Source: Streptomyces sp. WM4235 | Lineage (GTDB): Bacteria; Actinomycetota; Actinomycetes; Streptomycetales; Streptomycetaceae | Length of the DNA: 64,000 bases | Reading direction: 5' to 3' | Assembly (NCBI RefSeq): GCF_001279725.1 | Contig: NZ_LGDE01000079.1 | Span: 1 to 64,000 of the forward strand | Shown here: positions 9,001-17,899 of the stretch, in pieces | Layout: the number at the start of each line of letters is the position of its first letter | Numbering within the stretch: position 1 is the first letter of the stretch | Made by a program: the position numbers and the translations under genes | The notes under the pieces: model-generated | Database searches by the model: none | The model's input: only the letters and a program-made list of their open reading frames with translations | Told to the model about the DNA's origin: nothing

Positions 9001-9313
9001 CGAAGAGCACGGTGGCCACGACCCGGACCCCGAACACGGCCGCGACGGCCAGGGCCGCTCCGCGGTATCCGTCCCCGAAGGTTTCCTCGGAGACCGCCGC
9101 CTGAAAGGCGAGCAACACCAGGACCAACAGGGCGAGGGCATCGCCGATGCCGCTCACCAACTGGGCACTCCACAAACGCCGCAGTCTGGGGGTGCGCAGC
9201 AGGGCACGCACCGCACGCTCGCGGGAGTCCGCGGCCAGGGCTTCGTCGTAGGTGGTGTTCTCGTCGGCGGTCTCGGTGTCGGTCACGACCGTCGGCTGCT
9301 CGGCTCGCGTCAT
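6092..9313 (-). CDS. tmk: thymidylate kinase fused to an N-terminal membrane domain and a C-terminal coiled coil
   Basis: A 1073-residue protein, about five times the length of a normal thymidylate kinase. Residues 45-500 hold about ten hydrophobic segments with the look of a major-facilitator transporter. The kinase covers about 518-715, with P-loop GGDGAGKS (524-531), the DR(Y) motif ISDRYIDSS and an LID-like segment. It phosphorylates dTMP to dTDP. Residues 725-888 are an Ala/Glu/Arg-rich heptad-like coiled coil, followed by a Pro/Ala-rich linker and a charged tail DDEDDEDRRGRRR. No ribosome site is seen, but TAGGCT lies six bases before ATG. A strong hairpin separates it from topA upstream. 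Whether the membrane part transports anything is unknown; it may serve only to anchor the kinase. Confidence 0.92.
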   Translation of the reverse strand: MTRAEQPTVVTDTETADENTTYDEALAADSRERAVRALLRTPRLRRLWSAQLVSGIGDALALLVLVLLAFQAAVSEETFGDGYRGAALAVAAVFGVRVVATVLFGAVLLGPLAKLTAPGGKLDRRWTMVGADGVRIALFVVAPLWLDWIPAHAMTALLATVFVSGAAERLWTLAKDSAAPALLPPPPPEGATVRPLPDHLDTLRRLTLRTAFAALPVAAAALLASTLVGRALGLGVEWFAANQAALGSYVAAGLFAASVSLLLPLVLPGTKTPRPRSPLEGLRAPKAGDRPDKGRTGAVPLLVLASAAVAGAVASAASVSVLHGFDLGGGPASYALLVLALVGGTGLGIRATQAGKILPALSRRRLLALAIAVTGLALLLVGLVPDMATGLFLALLAGTSAGTAANTAHTLLDQETEEFRRARVTEHLQAVVRVAVAVGAVAAPLLAAAIGPHRLTGGEVVFSHGGAAFTLMLVGALLLPVAVVVLTKADDRSGVPLRRDLREALRGGEPLQAASATGFFIALEGGDGAGKSTQVEALADWIRGKGHEVVVTREPGATPVGKRLRSILLDVSSAGLSNRAEALLYAADRAEHVDTVVRPALERGAVVISDRYIDSSVAYQGAGRDLSPTEIARISRWATGGLVPNLTVLLDVSPETARERFTEAPDRLESEPAEFHRRVRSGFLTLAAADPGRYLVVDAGQDPGSVTTVVRHRLDRMLPLSEQEIAAQLEARRLAEAEAKRKAEEEAARKAEEERLRVETEARKAREAEEARVKAEAEAAEARRIAEAEAVRKAEEERRRVAEEARARAEIERLRAEAEEKARAAEAERLRAQAEEEARLRAEAEDRRLEKQRRAEEALLRAEEARRLAEASAAASAARAAAQAAAAPPPAPAPAPADAPAEAPAPKVGMRKDPHPNDAITVETPVVKRFVQPDDVTQTVPVPKVDPAAETSVLPPVRDAGPADGPARSASASSGQTPSASRPTARRPQENPADRVPSDIFRESGHRGRGANPDREDDVTRELPVVDDEGRPRRAPSDWAEATPMDDLPTLADELLGSRKDDEDDEDRRGRRR

Positions 9314-9425
9314 CCGCCCAGCCTATCCGCTGTGCTTCGTGGCTGCGGAGGCCTGTGGACAACCCCGGGTGTGACCCCGCGCCCACCCCTCCACCCGGCC
9401 CCGCGCCCACCCCTCCGGGAGAACC

Positions 9426-9462
9426 CGAAGGGCCCCCGCGCAGCATGCGCGGGGGCCCTTCG
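9426..9462 (-). terminator. terminator between topA and tmk
   Basis: A perfect 16-base-pair inverted repeat (CGAAGGGCCCCCGCGC and its complement) around a five-base loop, starting about 30 bases beyond the topA stop. No T run follows, as is usual for Streptomyces terminators. It separates topA from tmk, which has its own promoter-like hexamer. Confidence 0.8.
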
Positions 9463-9493
9463 ACGACCGGCAGCCCCGGGCGGCCGGCCGCGG

Positions 9494-12319
9494 CTAGTCG
9501 TCCGACGCCGCCGGAGCGGTCGTCGCCTTCTTCGCCACCGTCTTCTTCGCGGCCGTCTTCTTGGTCGCCGTGGCCTTCTTCGCCGTCGTCGTCTTCTTGG
9601 CCGCCGTCTTCTTGGCGGTCGTCGTGGCCTTCTTGGCGGGCGCCTTCTTCGCCGGGGCCTTCTTGGCCGTCTTCTTCACCGGCCCCTTCGCCCGCTTCTC
9701 GGCGAGCAGTTCGTAGCCGCGCTCCGGCGTGATCGTCTCGACGTCGTCGTCCCGCCGCAGCGTCGCGTTCGTCTCGCCGTCCGTCACGTACGGACCGAAG
9801 CGGCCGTCCTTCACCACCACCGGCTTCTCGCTCACCGGGTCGGTGCCCAGTTCCTTGAGCGGGGGCTTGGCCGCGGCCCGTCCGCGCTGCTTCGGCTGCG
9901 CGTAGATGGCGAGCGCCTCGTCCAGCGTGATCGAGAACAGCTGGCCCTCGGTCTCCAGGGACCGCGAGTCCGTGCCCTTCTTCAGGTACGGGCCGTAGCG
10001 GCCGTTCTGGGCCGTGATCTCCACGCCCTCCGCGTCGGCTCCGACGACCCTGGGCAGGGACATCAGCTTGAGCGCCTCGTCCAGGGTGACCGTGTCCAGA
10101 CTCATCGACTGGAACAGCGAGGCCGTCCGCGGCTTGACCGCGTTCTTGCCGGTCTTCGGCGTGCCCTCGGGCAGGATCTCCGTCACGTACGGCCCGTAGC
10201 GGCCGTCCTTCGCGACGATCTGGTTCCCGCTGACGGGGTCGGTGCCCAGCTCGAACTCGCCGCTCGGCTTCGCGAAGAGTTCCTCCGCGTACTCCACCGT
10301 CAGCTCGTCGGGAGCCATGTCGTCCGGGACGTCGGCCCGCTGGTGGCCCTCGGCGTCCTTCTCGCCGCGCTCCACGTACGGCCCGTAGCGGCCGACGCGC
10401 AGCACGATTCCCTCGCCGACGGGGAAGGAGGAGATCTCCCGGGCGTCGATGGCGCCGAGGTCCGTGACGAGTTCCTTGAGACCGCCGAGGTGGTCGCCGT
10501 CGGCCGGTACGACCTCGGACGCGTCCTCGGCGCCGAAGTAGAACCGCTTCAGCCACGGCACGGACTGGGCCTCGCCCCGCGCGATGCGGTCGAGGTCGTC
10601 CTCCATCTTCGCCGTGAAGTCGTAGTCGACGAGCCGGCCGAAGTGCGTCTCCAGCAGGTTGACCACGGCGAACGACAGGAAGGACGGCACGAGGGCCGTG
10701 CCCTTCTTGAAGACGTAGCCGCGGTCGAGGATGGTGCCGATGATCGACGCGTAGGTCGAGGGACGGCCGATCTCGCGCTCTTCCAGCTCCTTGACCAGCG
10801 AGGCCTCGGTGTACCGGGCCGGCGGCTTGGTCGAGTGGCCGTCCACCGTGATCTCCTCGGCCGACAGCGCGTCGCCCTCGGCGACCTGCGGCAGCCGCTT
10901 CTCACGGTCGTCGAGCTCGGCGTTCGGGTCGTCCGCGCCCTCGACGTAGGCCTTCATGAAGCCGTGGAAGGTGATCGTCTTGCCGGACGCGCTGAACTCG
11001 GCGTCACGGCCGTCGGCGGCGCGTCCACCGATCTTCACGGTCACGGAGTTTCCGACCGCGTCCTTCATCTGGGAGGCGACGGTCCGCTTCCAGATGAGTT
11101 CGTACAGACGGAACTGGTCGCCGGTCAGGCCGGTCTCGGCCGGAGTGCGGAAACGATCACCCGAGGGTCGGATCGCCTCGTGCGCCTCCTGCGCGTTCTT
11201 GACCTTGCCGGCGTACACGCGCGGCTTCTCCGGCAGGTAGTCGGCTCCGTAGAGCTGGGTGACCTGCGCCCGCGCCGCGTTCACCGCGGTGTCGGAGAGC
11301 GTCGTGGAGTCGGTACGCATATAGGTGATGAAGCCGTTCTCGTACAGCTTCTGTGCCACCTGCATCGTCGCCTTCGCACCGAAGCCGAGCTTGCGCGAGG
11401 CCTCCTGCTGGAGCGTCGTCGTGCGGAACGGGGCGTACGGGGAGCGACGGTACGGCTTCGACTCGACCGAGCGGACGGCGAACGAAGCGCTCTCCAGCGC
11501 GGTGGCGAGCGCCCGGGCGCCGGCCTCGTCGAGGTGCAGGACCTCGCTCTTGAGCTTGCCGTTCGAACCGAAGTCACGGCCCTGGGCGACGCGCTTGCCG
11601 TCGACCGTGTTCAGGCGGGCGACCAGCGTCGAGGGGTCGGAGGCGTCACCGGCCCGGCCGGTGCCGAAGGTGCCGGTCAAGTCCCAGTACTCGGCGGAAC
11701 GGAAGGCGATGCGCTCGCGTTCCCGCTCGACGACGAGGCGGGTGGCCACCGACTGGACGCGGCCCGCCGACAGCTTCGGCATGACCTTCTTCCACAGGAC
11801 CGGCGAGACCTCGTAGCCGTAGAGGCGGTCGAGGATGCGTCGGGTCTCCTGGGCGTCGACCATGCGCTGGTTGAGTTCGCGCGGGTTGGCGACGGCGTCG
11901 CGGATCGCGTCCTTGGTGATCTCGTGGAAGACCATCCGGTGGACGGGGACCTTGGGCTTGAGGACTTCCTGCAGGTGCCACGCGATGGCTTCGCCCTCGC
12001 GGTCCTCATCGGTGGCGAGGAAGAGTTCGTCGGACTCGGCCAGCAGCTCCTTGAGCTTCCTGACCTGGGCCTTCTTGTCCGCGTTGACGACGTAGATCGG
12101 CGCGAAGTCGTGTTCGACGTCCACGCCGAGGCGACGGACCTCGCCGGTGTACTTGTCGGGAACCTCGGCCGCGCCACTGGGGAGGTCGCGGATGTGCCCG
12201 ACGCTCGCCTCGACGACGTATCCCGGGCCGAGGTAGCCCTTGATCGTCTTCGCCTTGGCAGGGGACTCGACGATGACGAGTCGGCGGCCGCCCTTTGCGG
12301 TCTCGCTAGTCGGGGACAA
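9494..12319 (-). CDS. topA: DNA topoisomerase I (type IA)
   Basis: A 941-residue enzyme that relaxes negative supercoils. The Toprim domain starts with RRLVIVESPAKAKTI and carries the acidic TDEDREGEAIAWH motif (about 90-105). The active-site tyrosine is in FITYMRTDS (about residue 333). The C-terminal third has repeated (D/N)GRYGPY units, the Toprim_C_Rpt modules that replace zinc fingers, and ends in about 60 residues of alternating Lys/Ala/Thr (KKTAKKAPAKKA-like). The start is TTG at 12319, with GGAGAG ten bases upstream and the usual streptomycete N-terminus SPTSETAKGG. The longer ATG reading from 12385 adds unconserved residues. TopA is the essential relaxing enzyme of Streptomyces. Confidence 0.96.
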   Translation of the reverse strand: MSPTSETAKGGRRLVIVESPAKAKTIKGYLGPGYVVEASVGHIRDLPSGAAEVPDKYTGEVRRLGVDVEHDFAPIYVVNADKKAQVRKLKELLAESDELFLATDEDREGEAIAWHLQEVLKPKVPVHRMVFHEITKDAIRDAVANPRELNQRMVDAQETRRILDRLYGYEVSPVLWKKVMPKLSAGRVQSVATRLVVERERERIAFRSAEYWDLTGTFGTGRAGDASDPSTLVARLNTVDGKRVAQGRDFGSNGKLKSEVLHLDEAGARALATALESASFAVRSVESKPYRRSPYAPFRTTTLQQEASRKLGFGAKATMQVAQKLYENGFITYMRTDSTTLSDTAVNAARAQVTQLYGADYLPEKPRVYAGKVKNAQEAHEAIRPSGDRFRTPAETGLTGDQFRLYELIWKRTVASQMKDAVGNSVTVKIGGRAADGRDAEFSASGKTITFHGFMKAYVEGADDPNAELDDREKRLPQVAEGDALSAEEITVDGHSTKPPARYTEASLVKELEEREIGRPSTYASIIGTILDRGYVFKKGTALVPSFLSFAVVNLLETHFGRLVDYDFTAKMEDDLDRIARGEAQSVPWLKRFYFGAEDASEVVPADGDHLGGLKELVTDLGAIDAREISSFPVGEGIVLRVGRYGPYVERGEKDAEGHQRADVPDDMAPDELTVEYAEELFAKPSGEFELGTDPVSGNQIVAKDGRYGPYVTEILPEGTPKTGKNAVKPRTASLFQSMSLDTVTLDEALKLMSLPRVVGADAEGVEITAQNGRYGPYLKKGTDSRSLETEGQLFSITLDEALAIYAQPKQRGRAAAKPPLKELGTDPVSEKPVVVKDGRFGPYVTDGETNATLRRDDDVETITPERGYELLAEKRAKGPVKKTAKKAPAKKAPAKKATTTAKKTAAKKTTTAKKATATKKTAAKKTVAKKATTAPAASDD

Positions 12320-12595
12320 CTTGGCTCTTCTCTCCGGTCGGCACTCGGTCGCGGTACGGCGACGCTGCGGAGTGTGACGGTACAACCCGCACCCGTGTCA
12401 AACGGCACAAGCCCGCAACGGCCACTCGAACGGTAACCCGACAAGTGCCGTTTCTGCCGCCCGGATGCCACGGCGGACCCCTCACGGTCACCGGCCAGAG
12501 TGGCCTGGGGGCCGTCTGGCCCCGGCCCGCGCACCACCGCCGGCCCTTGCGACGTCGGGTTTCCCACTCGGGGAACATCTTCCGGGACGGCCGCC

Positions 12596-12793
12596 TCAGA
12601 ACCGGTGGAGGCACCAGACGCCGAGGGCCAGCGAGCCGGCTCCGGACAGGAGCGCGAGGGGCACGGCGACGGCGGGGCGTACGCCCTCGGCCACCGGCGC
12701 ACGGTGCAGCGCACGCGCTCCCGTCCAGCCGAGCAGAGCGGCTCCGAACAGCAGGAACACGAGCGCGGAGAAGATCGCCGGACCGCGTTCCAT
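12596..12793 (-). CDS. small membrane protein, unknown function
   Basis: A 65-residue protein with two hydrophobic helices (about 7-25 and 38-60) joined by a basic Arg/His-containing loop, ending VWCLHRF. The ribosome site AAGGGGGG six bases before ATG is strong, and third-position GC is typical, so I regard it as real. It lies between topA and a methyltransferase gene, all on the minus strand. The 276 bases between it and topA show no further gene. Confidence 0.75.
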   Translation of the reverse strand: MERGPAIFSALVFLLFGAALLGWTGARALHRAPVAEGVRPAVAVPLALLSGAGSLALGVWCLHRF

Positions 12794-12963
12794 GCCGTTC
12801 CCCCCTTGCTTCCGGGCCGCTCGGGGATCCCCCCGGATCCCACTTCCCGGGAGCCTGCCGGCCGAGGAGGTACGGCAGGCGAACCCAGGGTTACATCACG
12901 GCTTCGACATCGACGCCGCCGCCCGGTCGCGCGCGCCGCGTGCCGGCCACGCCCGCCCCGGGC

Positions 12964-14478
12964 CTACGGCGCGGGATCGCGCAGGGGATCCAGGAAGCCC
13001 TGCTCCACCAGCATCCGGATCGCCTCCGGGGTCCGGTCCCGCAGCACCACCGGGTCCTCCTGCATCAGCTGGGCGATGGCGTCCAGAATCCGGCCCGCGC
13101 TGAGTGAGCCGTCACACACTCCGGCGAACCCGGCCCCGACGGTGTCCACCTTCGTGGCCCGGCGCATTCCGCGGTTCTGCCGGAGCACGACATGCTCGGG
13201 GTCCTCCGCTCCGGGCGCGCCGACCTGCTCCTGGACGATCTCCTCGGCCAGGACGAAGTACCCCGACAGCAGCGCCGCGTCGTCGTGTTCGCGCAGGTAG
13301 TCCTGGCGGGCGAAATGCGCCAGGACGGCCTCGCCCAGCGGCTGCTCCACCGAGTGCGGCCATTCCTCGACCACGATCGACGGCTCGGCCGCGTCCGTAC
13401 GGCGCAGCGTGATCCAGCCGAAGCCGACCGCCTTGGTCTTGCGGGCCTCGAACTCGTCCAGCCAGTCCGCGTAGCGGCGCTCGTACTCGGCGGGATCGCT
13501 GCGGTGGTCGCCCGCGTCCCTCAGCCACAGTTCCGCGTACTGCGTCACGTCCTGCACGTCGCGCTGCACGATCCACGCGTCGCAGCCGCGCGGCACCCAG
13601 GAGCGGAGCCGGTCGTGCCAGTCCTCGCCCTCGACGTGCTGCCAGTTGCCGAGGAACTGCGCGTACCCGCCCGGGTTCAGGTGCTCGCCGGCCTGCTGGA
13701 CCAGGGTCCGGCACAGGTCGTCTCCGCCCATGCCGCCGTCGCGGTACGTGAGGCGGGCGCCGGGGGAGATCACGAAGGGCGGGTTCGACACGATCAGGTC
13801 GTAGGTGGTGTCGCCGACCGGCTCGAAGAGGGAACCGGCGAGCAGTTCGGCCTCGGCCTCCCCGGACAACGCCAACGTCAAACGGGTGAACTCCAGGGCC
13901 CTCGGGTTGACATCGGTGGCCGTGACCCGTGTCGCGTGCCGGGTCGCGTGCAGGGCCTGGATGCCCGATCCGGTGCCGACGTCGAGCGCCGAGCCCACGG
14001 GGACGCGGACGGTGATTCCGGCCAAAGTCGTGGAGGCGCCACCCACTCCCAGCACCACTCCCTCCTCACGACGGCCGATGCCGCCGGCCCCGCCCACGGC
14101 GCAACCCAGGTCGGAGACGATGAACCAGTCCTCGCCGTCCGGTCCGCCGTACGGGCGCACGTCGACGGTGGCGTACACCTCGTCGCCCTCCCGCCGCAGC
14201 CACCCGTCCTCCAGCGCCGCGTCGACGGGCAGCGCCGCGCGGGCGTGTCCGTACGGCACGGGCTGCCGGAGCAGGAACAGCCGGACCAGGCCGGCGAGCG
14301 GGTCGTCCGCGCGGCCCCGGGTGGCGCGCAGGGCGGGGACGGTCTCGCTGCGGGCCAACGCGGCGTAGGCGGGGGCGCCGAGCAGGTCGAGCAGCCCGTC
14401 GGCGGTGAAGCCGGCGGCCAGCAGGGCGGCGCGGAGCGCGGCGGCACGGTCGGGCGAGGGAAGGCTGGTGGTACTCAC
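12964..14478 (-). CDS. class I SAM-dependent methyltransferase
   Basis: A 504-residue protein. Residues about 160-300 form a Rossmann methyltransferase domain with the SAM-binding GTGSGIQAL motif, the acidic residue in TATDVNP, and the catalytic NPPF motif typical of enzymes that methylate amide or exocyclic nitrogen (PrmC, RsmC, HemK types). The N-terminal 150 residues look like a helical recognition domain, and the 150 C-terminal residues contain a second alpha/beta region. The substrate is not clear; nucleic acid or a ribosomal or translation factor are candidates. GTG at 14478 is preferred: CACAAT lies six bases upstream, suggesting a leaderless mRNA. Confidence 0.82.
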   Translation of the reverse strand: MSTTSLPSPDRAAALRAALLAAGFTADGLLDLLGAPAYAALARSETVPALRATRGRADDPLAGLVRLFLLRQPVPYGHARAALPVDAALEDGWLRREGDEVYATVDVRPYGGPDGEDWFIVSDLGCAVGGAGGIGRREEGVVLGVGGASTTLAGITVRVPVGSALDVGTGSGIQALHATRHATRVTATDVNPRALEFTRLTLALSGEAEAELLAGSLFEPVGDTTYDLIVSNPPFVISPGARLTYRDGGMGGDDLCRTLVQQAGEHLNPGGYAQFLGNWQHVEGEDWHDRLRSWVPRGCDAWIVQRDVQDVTQYAELWLRDAGDHRSDPAEYERRYADWLDEFEARKTKAVGFGWITLRRTDAAEPSIVVEEWPHSVEQPLGEAVLAHFARQDYLREHDDAALLSGYFVLAEEIVQEQVGAPGAEDPEHVVLRQNRGMRRATKVDTVGAGFAGVCDGSLSAGRILDAIAQLMQEDPVVLRDRTPEAIRMLVEQGFLDPLRDPAP

Positions 14479-14630
14479 GCGTCCATTGTGGCCGCTGCCC
14501 CCGGCAATCGCGGCGGCCCACCCCGGGCATTCGGTGCGCACCACGCGCCCGGACCCCGATCGGGCAGCCCCGGACCGCGATCAGGCCGCGATCGGGACGA
14601 TCAGGGGCGGAACAGGGCGGGAAACACCGA

Positions 14631-14669
14631 CGGGGCGGGCGGTGTCCGTCGAGGACCCCGCCCGCCCCG
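14631..14669 (-). terminator. terminator of the lipoprotein gene
   Basis: A 12-base-pair GC stem (CGGGGCGGGCGG with its complement) with an inner four-pair stem GTCC/GGAC. It starts 67 bases beyond the stop at 14736 on the minus strand. Confidence 0.7.
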
Positions 14670-14735
14670 GTCGACGTGCGTCCGCGCACGCGACGGCGGC
14701 GGGGCGGGGTCACCCACCGGCCCGCCGCCTCCGCG

Positions 14736-15299
14736 CTAACCGGCCGTCGTCGTCTGGACCTGGCAGCCCGGCTGACCGTTCATCGCCTTGTCCAGGCCTC
14801 CCGTCTTCAGCTTGTCCAGGGCTTGCTTGCCGCCCTGGGTCGCCGCCTCCAGTCCACCGGCCACCTCCTTGAGGCCCTCGGCGAACTTCGTCTGGTCCTT
14901 GACGTCGAGGGCGTCCATCTTCACCTTGAGGTCGGCGTAGCCCTTGGAGGTCGCCGCGAAGCCCTGGACAGCGGCGTTCTGCGTCTCCTCGCCGCCCTTG
15001 ACCGGCGGAACTCCCGCTCCGGTCAGAGCGGTCCCCATGGACTTGTACGCCTCGGACATGACCTGGAACGCCGCCGAGTCGGTCTGTTGGACCTCCTCCG
15101 GCTTGCTGCTCTCCGTGGCCACGCGCTTGATGTCGACGTTGGAACTTTCGATCTTCTTGAGTTGGGGTCCCCACGCGTCACAGACCTTCTTGGCCCACGC
15201 GTCGGTCTTCTTCTGCCCGTCGTCCTCGCCGCCGCATCCGGACAGCACGAGCATCAGCACCGCACCGCCGGACACTGCGGCCGCAAACTTCTTGTTCAC
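14736..15299 (-). CDS. small secreted lipoprotein, unknown function
   Basis: A 187-residue protein with an N-terminal signal (VNKKFAAAV... then lipobox LVLSGC at about 18-23). The mature part is charged and largely helical, with two cysteines (KVCDAW and PGCQV) that could pair outside the cell. It contains Lys/Asp-rich helices (YADLKVKMDALDVKD). The GTG start has GAAGGGA seven bases upstream. It follows hppA and is bounded on both sides by hairpins, so it is probably transcribed alone. I know no function for this streptomycete family. Confidence 0.82.
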   Translation of the reverse strand: MNKKFAAAVSGGAVLMLVLSGCGGEDDGQKKTDAWAKKVCDAWGPQLKKIESSNVDIKRVATESSKPEEVQQTDSAAFQVMSEAYKSMGTALTGAGVPPVKGGEETQNAAVQGFAATSKGYADLKVKMDALDVKDQTKFAEGLKEVAGGLEAATQGGKQALDKLKTGGLDKAMNGQPGCQVQTTTAG

Positions 15300-15360
15300 C
15301 GGATTGGTCCCTTCGAAGACTCTCGGCCCGGAAGATACACGCCCACCCTGGGCGGACACG

Positions 15361-15408
15361 GAAAGGCGGACGGGCGGCGCGTCAGTCCGCGCCGCCCGTC
15401 CGCCTTTC
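15361..15408 (-). terminator. terminator of hppA
   Basis: A perfect 21-base-pair inverted repeat (15361-15381 with 15388-15408) around a six-base loop, 89 bases beyond the hppA stop on the minus strand. Confidence 0.82.
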
Positions 15409-15496
15409 GGGCGTACCCCCGAACCCCGTGCGGAACAGGGCCGCAGGCCGTTCGGGGCACCGGCCGGGAGCCGCTCGGGCCCCGGCACGGAGAGGG

Positions 15497-17899
15497 TCAG
15501 GAAACCACCGCGGGATCTGTGGGCTGCGCCACTCGCTCGGCCGCGCCGCCCTCACCCTCGTCACCCACGGCGATGCCGCGCCGCTTGGACACGTACACCG
15601 CGCCGATGATGACGGCGATGGCCAGGACCGCGACGACCGCCCGCACGGTCGGGCTGGTGTCGTCGCCGTAGCTGAACTGCACGATGGCCGGGGCGATCAG
15701 CAGGGCCACCAGGTTCATCACCTTGAGCAGCGGGTTGATGGCCGGGCCGGCGGTGTCCTTGAACGGGTCGCCGACGGTGTCGCCGATGACGACAGCGGCG
15801 TGGGCCTCGCTGCCCTTGCCTCCGTGATGGCCGTCCTCGACGAGCTTCTTCGCGTTGTCCCAGGCGCCGCCGGAGTTGGCGAGGAAGACCGCCATCAGGG
15901 TGCCGGTGCCGATGGCGCCCGCGAGGAACGAGCCGAGCGCGCCGACACCGAGCGAGAAGCCCACCGCGATCGGGGTGAGCACGGCGAGCAGGCCGGGCGT
16001 GGCGAGTTCGCGCAGCGCGTCCTTGGTGCAGATGTCCACGACGCGCCCGTACTCGGGCTTCTCGGTGTAGTCCATGATCCCGGGGTGCTCGCGGAACTGC
16101 CGGCGCACCTCGTAGACGACGGCGCCCGCGGAGCGGGAGACGGCGTTGATGGCGAGTCCGGAGAACAGGAACACGACGGCCGCGCCCAGGATCAGGCCGA
16201 CCAGGTTGTTGGGCTGCGCGATGTCGAGGCTGAGGTTCATCTCCCCGGCCTTGGCACCGACTTGCTTGACCGCGGTGGCGATGGCGTCGTTGTACGAGCC
16301 GAAGAGCGCGGCGGCGGCGAGCACCGCGGTGGCGATCGCGATGCCCTTGGTGATGGCCTTGGTGGTGTTGCCGACGGCGTCCAGGTCGGTCAGGACCTGC
16401 GCGCCGGCGCCTTCGACGTCGCCGGACATCTCGGCGATGCCCTGCGCGTTGTCCGACACCGGACCGAAGGTGTCCATGGCGACGATGACGCCGACGGTGG
16501 TCAGCAGGCCGGTACCGGCCAGGGCCACCGCGAAGAGCGCCAGCATGATCGAGGTGCCGCCGAGCAGGAAGGCCCCGTACACGCCGAGGCCGATGAGCAG
16601 CGCGGTGTAGACGGCGGACTCCAGGCCCACCGAGATCCCGGCGAGGACGACGGTGGCCGCGCCGGTCAGCGAGGACTTGCCGATGTCCCGTACGGGGCGC
16701 CGGCTGGTCTCGGTGAAGTAGCCGGTCAGTTGCTGGATCAGGGCGGCGAGCACGATGCCGATGGCGACGGCGACGACGGCCAGGATCCGCGGGTCACCGG
16801 AGTGGTTGAGGATCGCCGGGTCCTCGACGCCGACGAGCTCCTTGTAGGTGGCCGGCAGGTACGCGTAGACGGCGATCCCGACGAGCACCAGGGAGATCGC
16901 GGCGGAGATGAAGAAGCCGCGGTTGATGGCGGTCATCCCGCTGCGGTCGGATCGGCGCGGGGACACCGCGAAGATGCCGATCATGGCGGTGACGACGCCG
17001 ATGGCGGGGACGATCAGCGGGAACGCCAGGCCCAGGTCGCCGAAGGCGACCTTGCCGAGGATCAGCGCGGCCACGAGGGTGACGGCGTAGGACTCGAAGA
17101 GGTCGGCCGCCATGCCGGCGCAGTCGCCGACGTTGTCGCCCACGTTGTCGGCGATGGTCGCGGCATTGCGGGGGTCGTCCTCCGGAATGCCCTGCTCGAC
17201 CTTGCCGACCAGGTCGGCGCCGACGTCGGCGGCCTTGGTGAAGATGCCGCCGCCGACACGCATGAACATGGCGATCAGTGCGGCGCCGAGCCCGAAGCCC
17301 TCCAGGACCTTGGGGGCGTCGGCGGCGTAGACGAGCACGACGCAGGAGGCGCCGAGCAGGCCGAGGCCGACGGTGAACATGCCGACCACGCCACCGGTGC
17401 GGAAGGCGATCCTCATGGCCTTGTGGGCCACTTCGGTCAGGTCCTTGGCGGGTTCGCCCTCGGCGGGGGTCGCCTCCCGGGCGGCGGCGGCCACGCGGAC
17501 GTTCGCGCGGACCGCGAGGCGCATGCCGATGTAGCCGGTGGCGGCCGAGAAGAGCGCGCCGACGAGGAAGAAGGCGGAGCGGCCCGCCCGCTGCGACCAG
17601 TCGTCGGCGGGGAGCAGGAAGAGCAGGAAGAACACCACGACGGCGAAGACGCCGAGGGTGCGCAGTTGCCGTCCGAGGTAGGCGTTGGCGCCTTCCTGAA
17701 CGGCGGCGGCGATCTCCTTCATGCCGGTGGTGCCCTCGTCGGCGGCGAGCACCTGGCGGACCAGGATCTGCGCGACGACGAGTGCGAGAAGTGCGACCGC
17801 TGCAATCACGATCACGATGAGCCGATTGTCATCGGTGAGTACTGCGGCGGCCAGATCGGAGTTGCCGATCGGCGCGTTGGGGGTGAAGAGCCCCGTCAT
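15497..17899 (-). CDS. hppA: proton-translocating membrane pyrophosphatase (K+-independent type)
   Basis: An 800-residue integral membrane protein with about 16 hydrophobic segments. It hydrolyses pyrophosphate and pumps protons across the cytoplasmic membrane. The signature loops are present: DVGADLVGKVE, DNVGDNVGDCAGM and the substrate-binding Asp/Lys motifs near the C-terminus (NSGGAWDNAKK, then GDTVGDPFKD). The segment GNTTKAITKG has Lys where K+-dependent enzymes have Ala, so it belongs to the K+-independent class. ATG at 17899 follows AAGGAGG, the best ribosome site in this region. It probably recovers energy from the pyrophosphate of biosynthesis. Confidence 0.96.
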   Translation of the reverse strand: MTGLFTPNAPIGNSDLAAAVLTDDNRLIVIVIAAVALLALVVAQILVRQVLAADEGTTGMKEIAAAVQEGANAYLGRQLRTLGVFAVVVFFLLFLLPADDWSQRAGRSAFFLVGALFSAATGYIGMRLAVRANVRVAAAAREATPAEGEPAKDLTEVAHKAMRIAFRTGGVVGMFTVGLGLLGASCVVLVYAADAPKVLEGFGLGAALIAMFMRVGGGIFTKAADVGADLVGKVEQGIPEDDPRNAATIADNVGDNVGDCAGMAADLFESYAVTLVAALILGKVAFGDLGLAFPLIVPAIGVVTAMIGIFAVSPRRSDRSGMTAINRGFFISAAISLVLVGIAVYAYLPATYKELVGVEDPAILNHSGDPRILAVVAVAIGIVLAALIQQLTGYFTETSRRPVRDIGKSSLTGAATVVLAGISVGLESAVYTALLIGLGVYGAFLLGGTSIMLALFAVALAGTGLLTTVGVIVAMDTFGPVSDNAQGIAEMSGDVEGAGAQVLTDLDAVGNTTKAITKGIAIATAVLAAAALFGSYNDAIATAVKQVGAKAGEMNLSLDIAQPNNLVGLILGAAVVFLFSGLAINAVSRSAGAVVYEVRRQFREHPGIMDYTEKPEYGRVVDICTKDALRELATPGLLAVLTPIAVGFSLGVGALGSFLAGAIGTGTLMAVFLANSGGAWDNAKKLVEDGHHGGKGSEAHAAVVIGDTVGDPFKDTAGPAINPLLKVMNLVALLIAPAIVQFSYGDDTSPTVRAVVAVLAIAVIIGAVYVSKRRGIAVGDEGEGGAAERVAQPTDPAVVS

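Noticed and set aside
5963..12436. A 2157-residue open frame on the plus strand
   Set aside because: It is the antisense shadow of holB promoter, tmk and topA; its composition is Arg/Gly/His-rich without family motifs, while the minus strand has complete enzymes.
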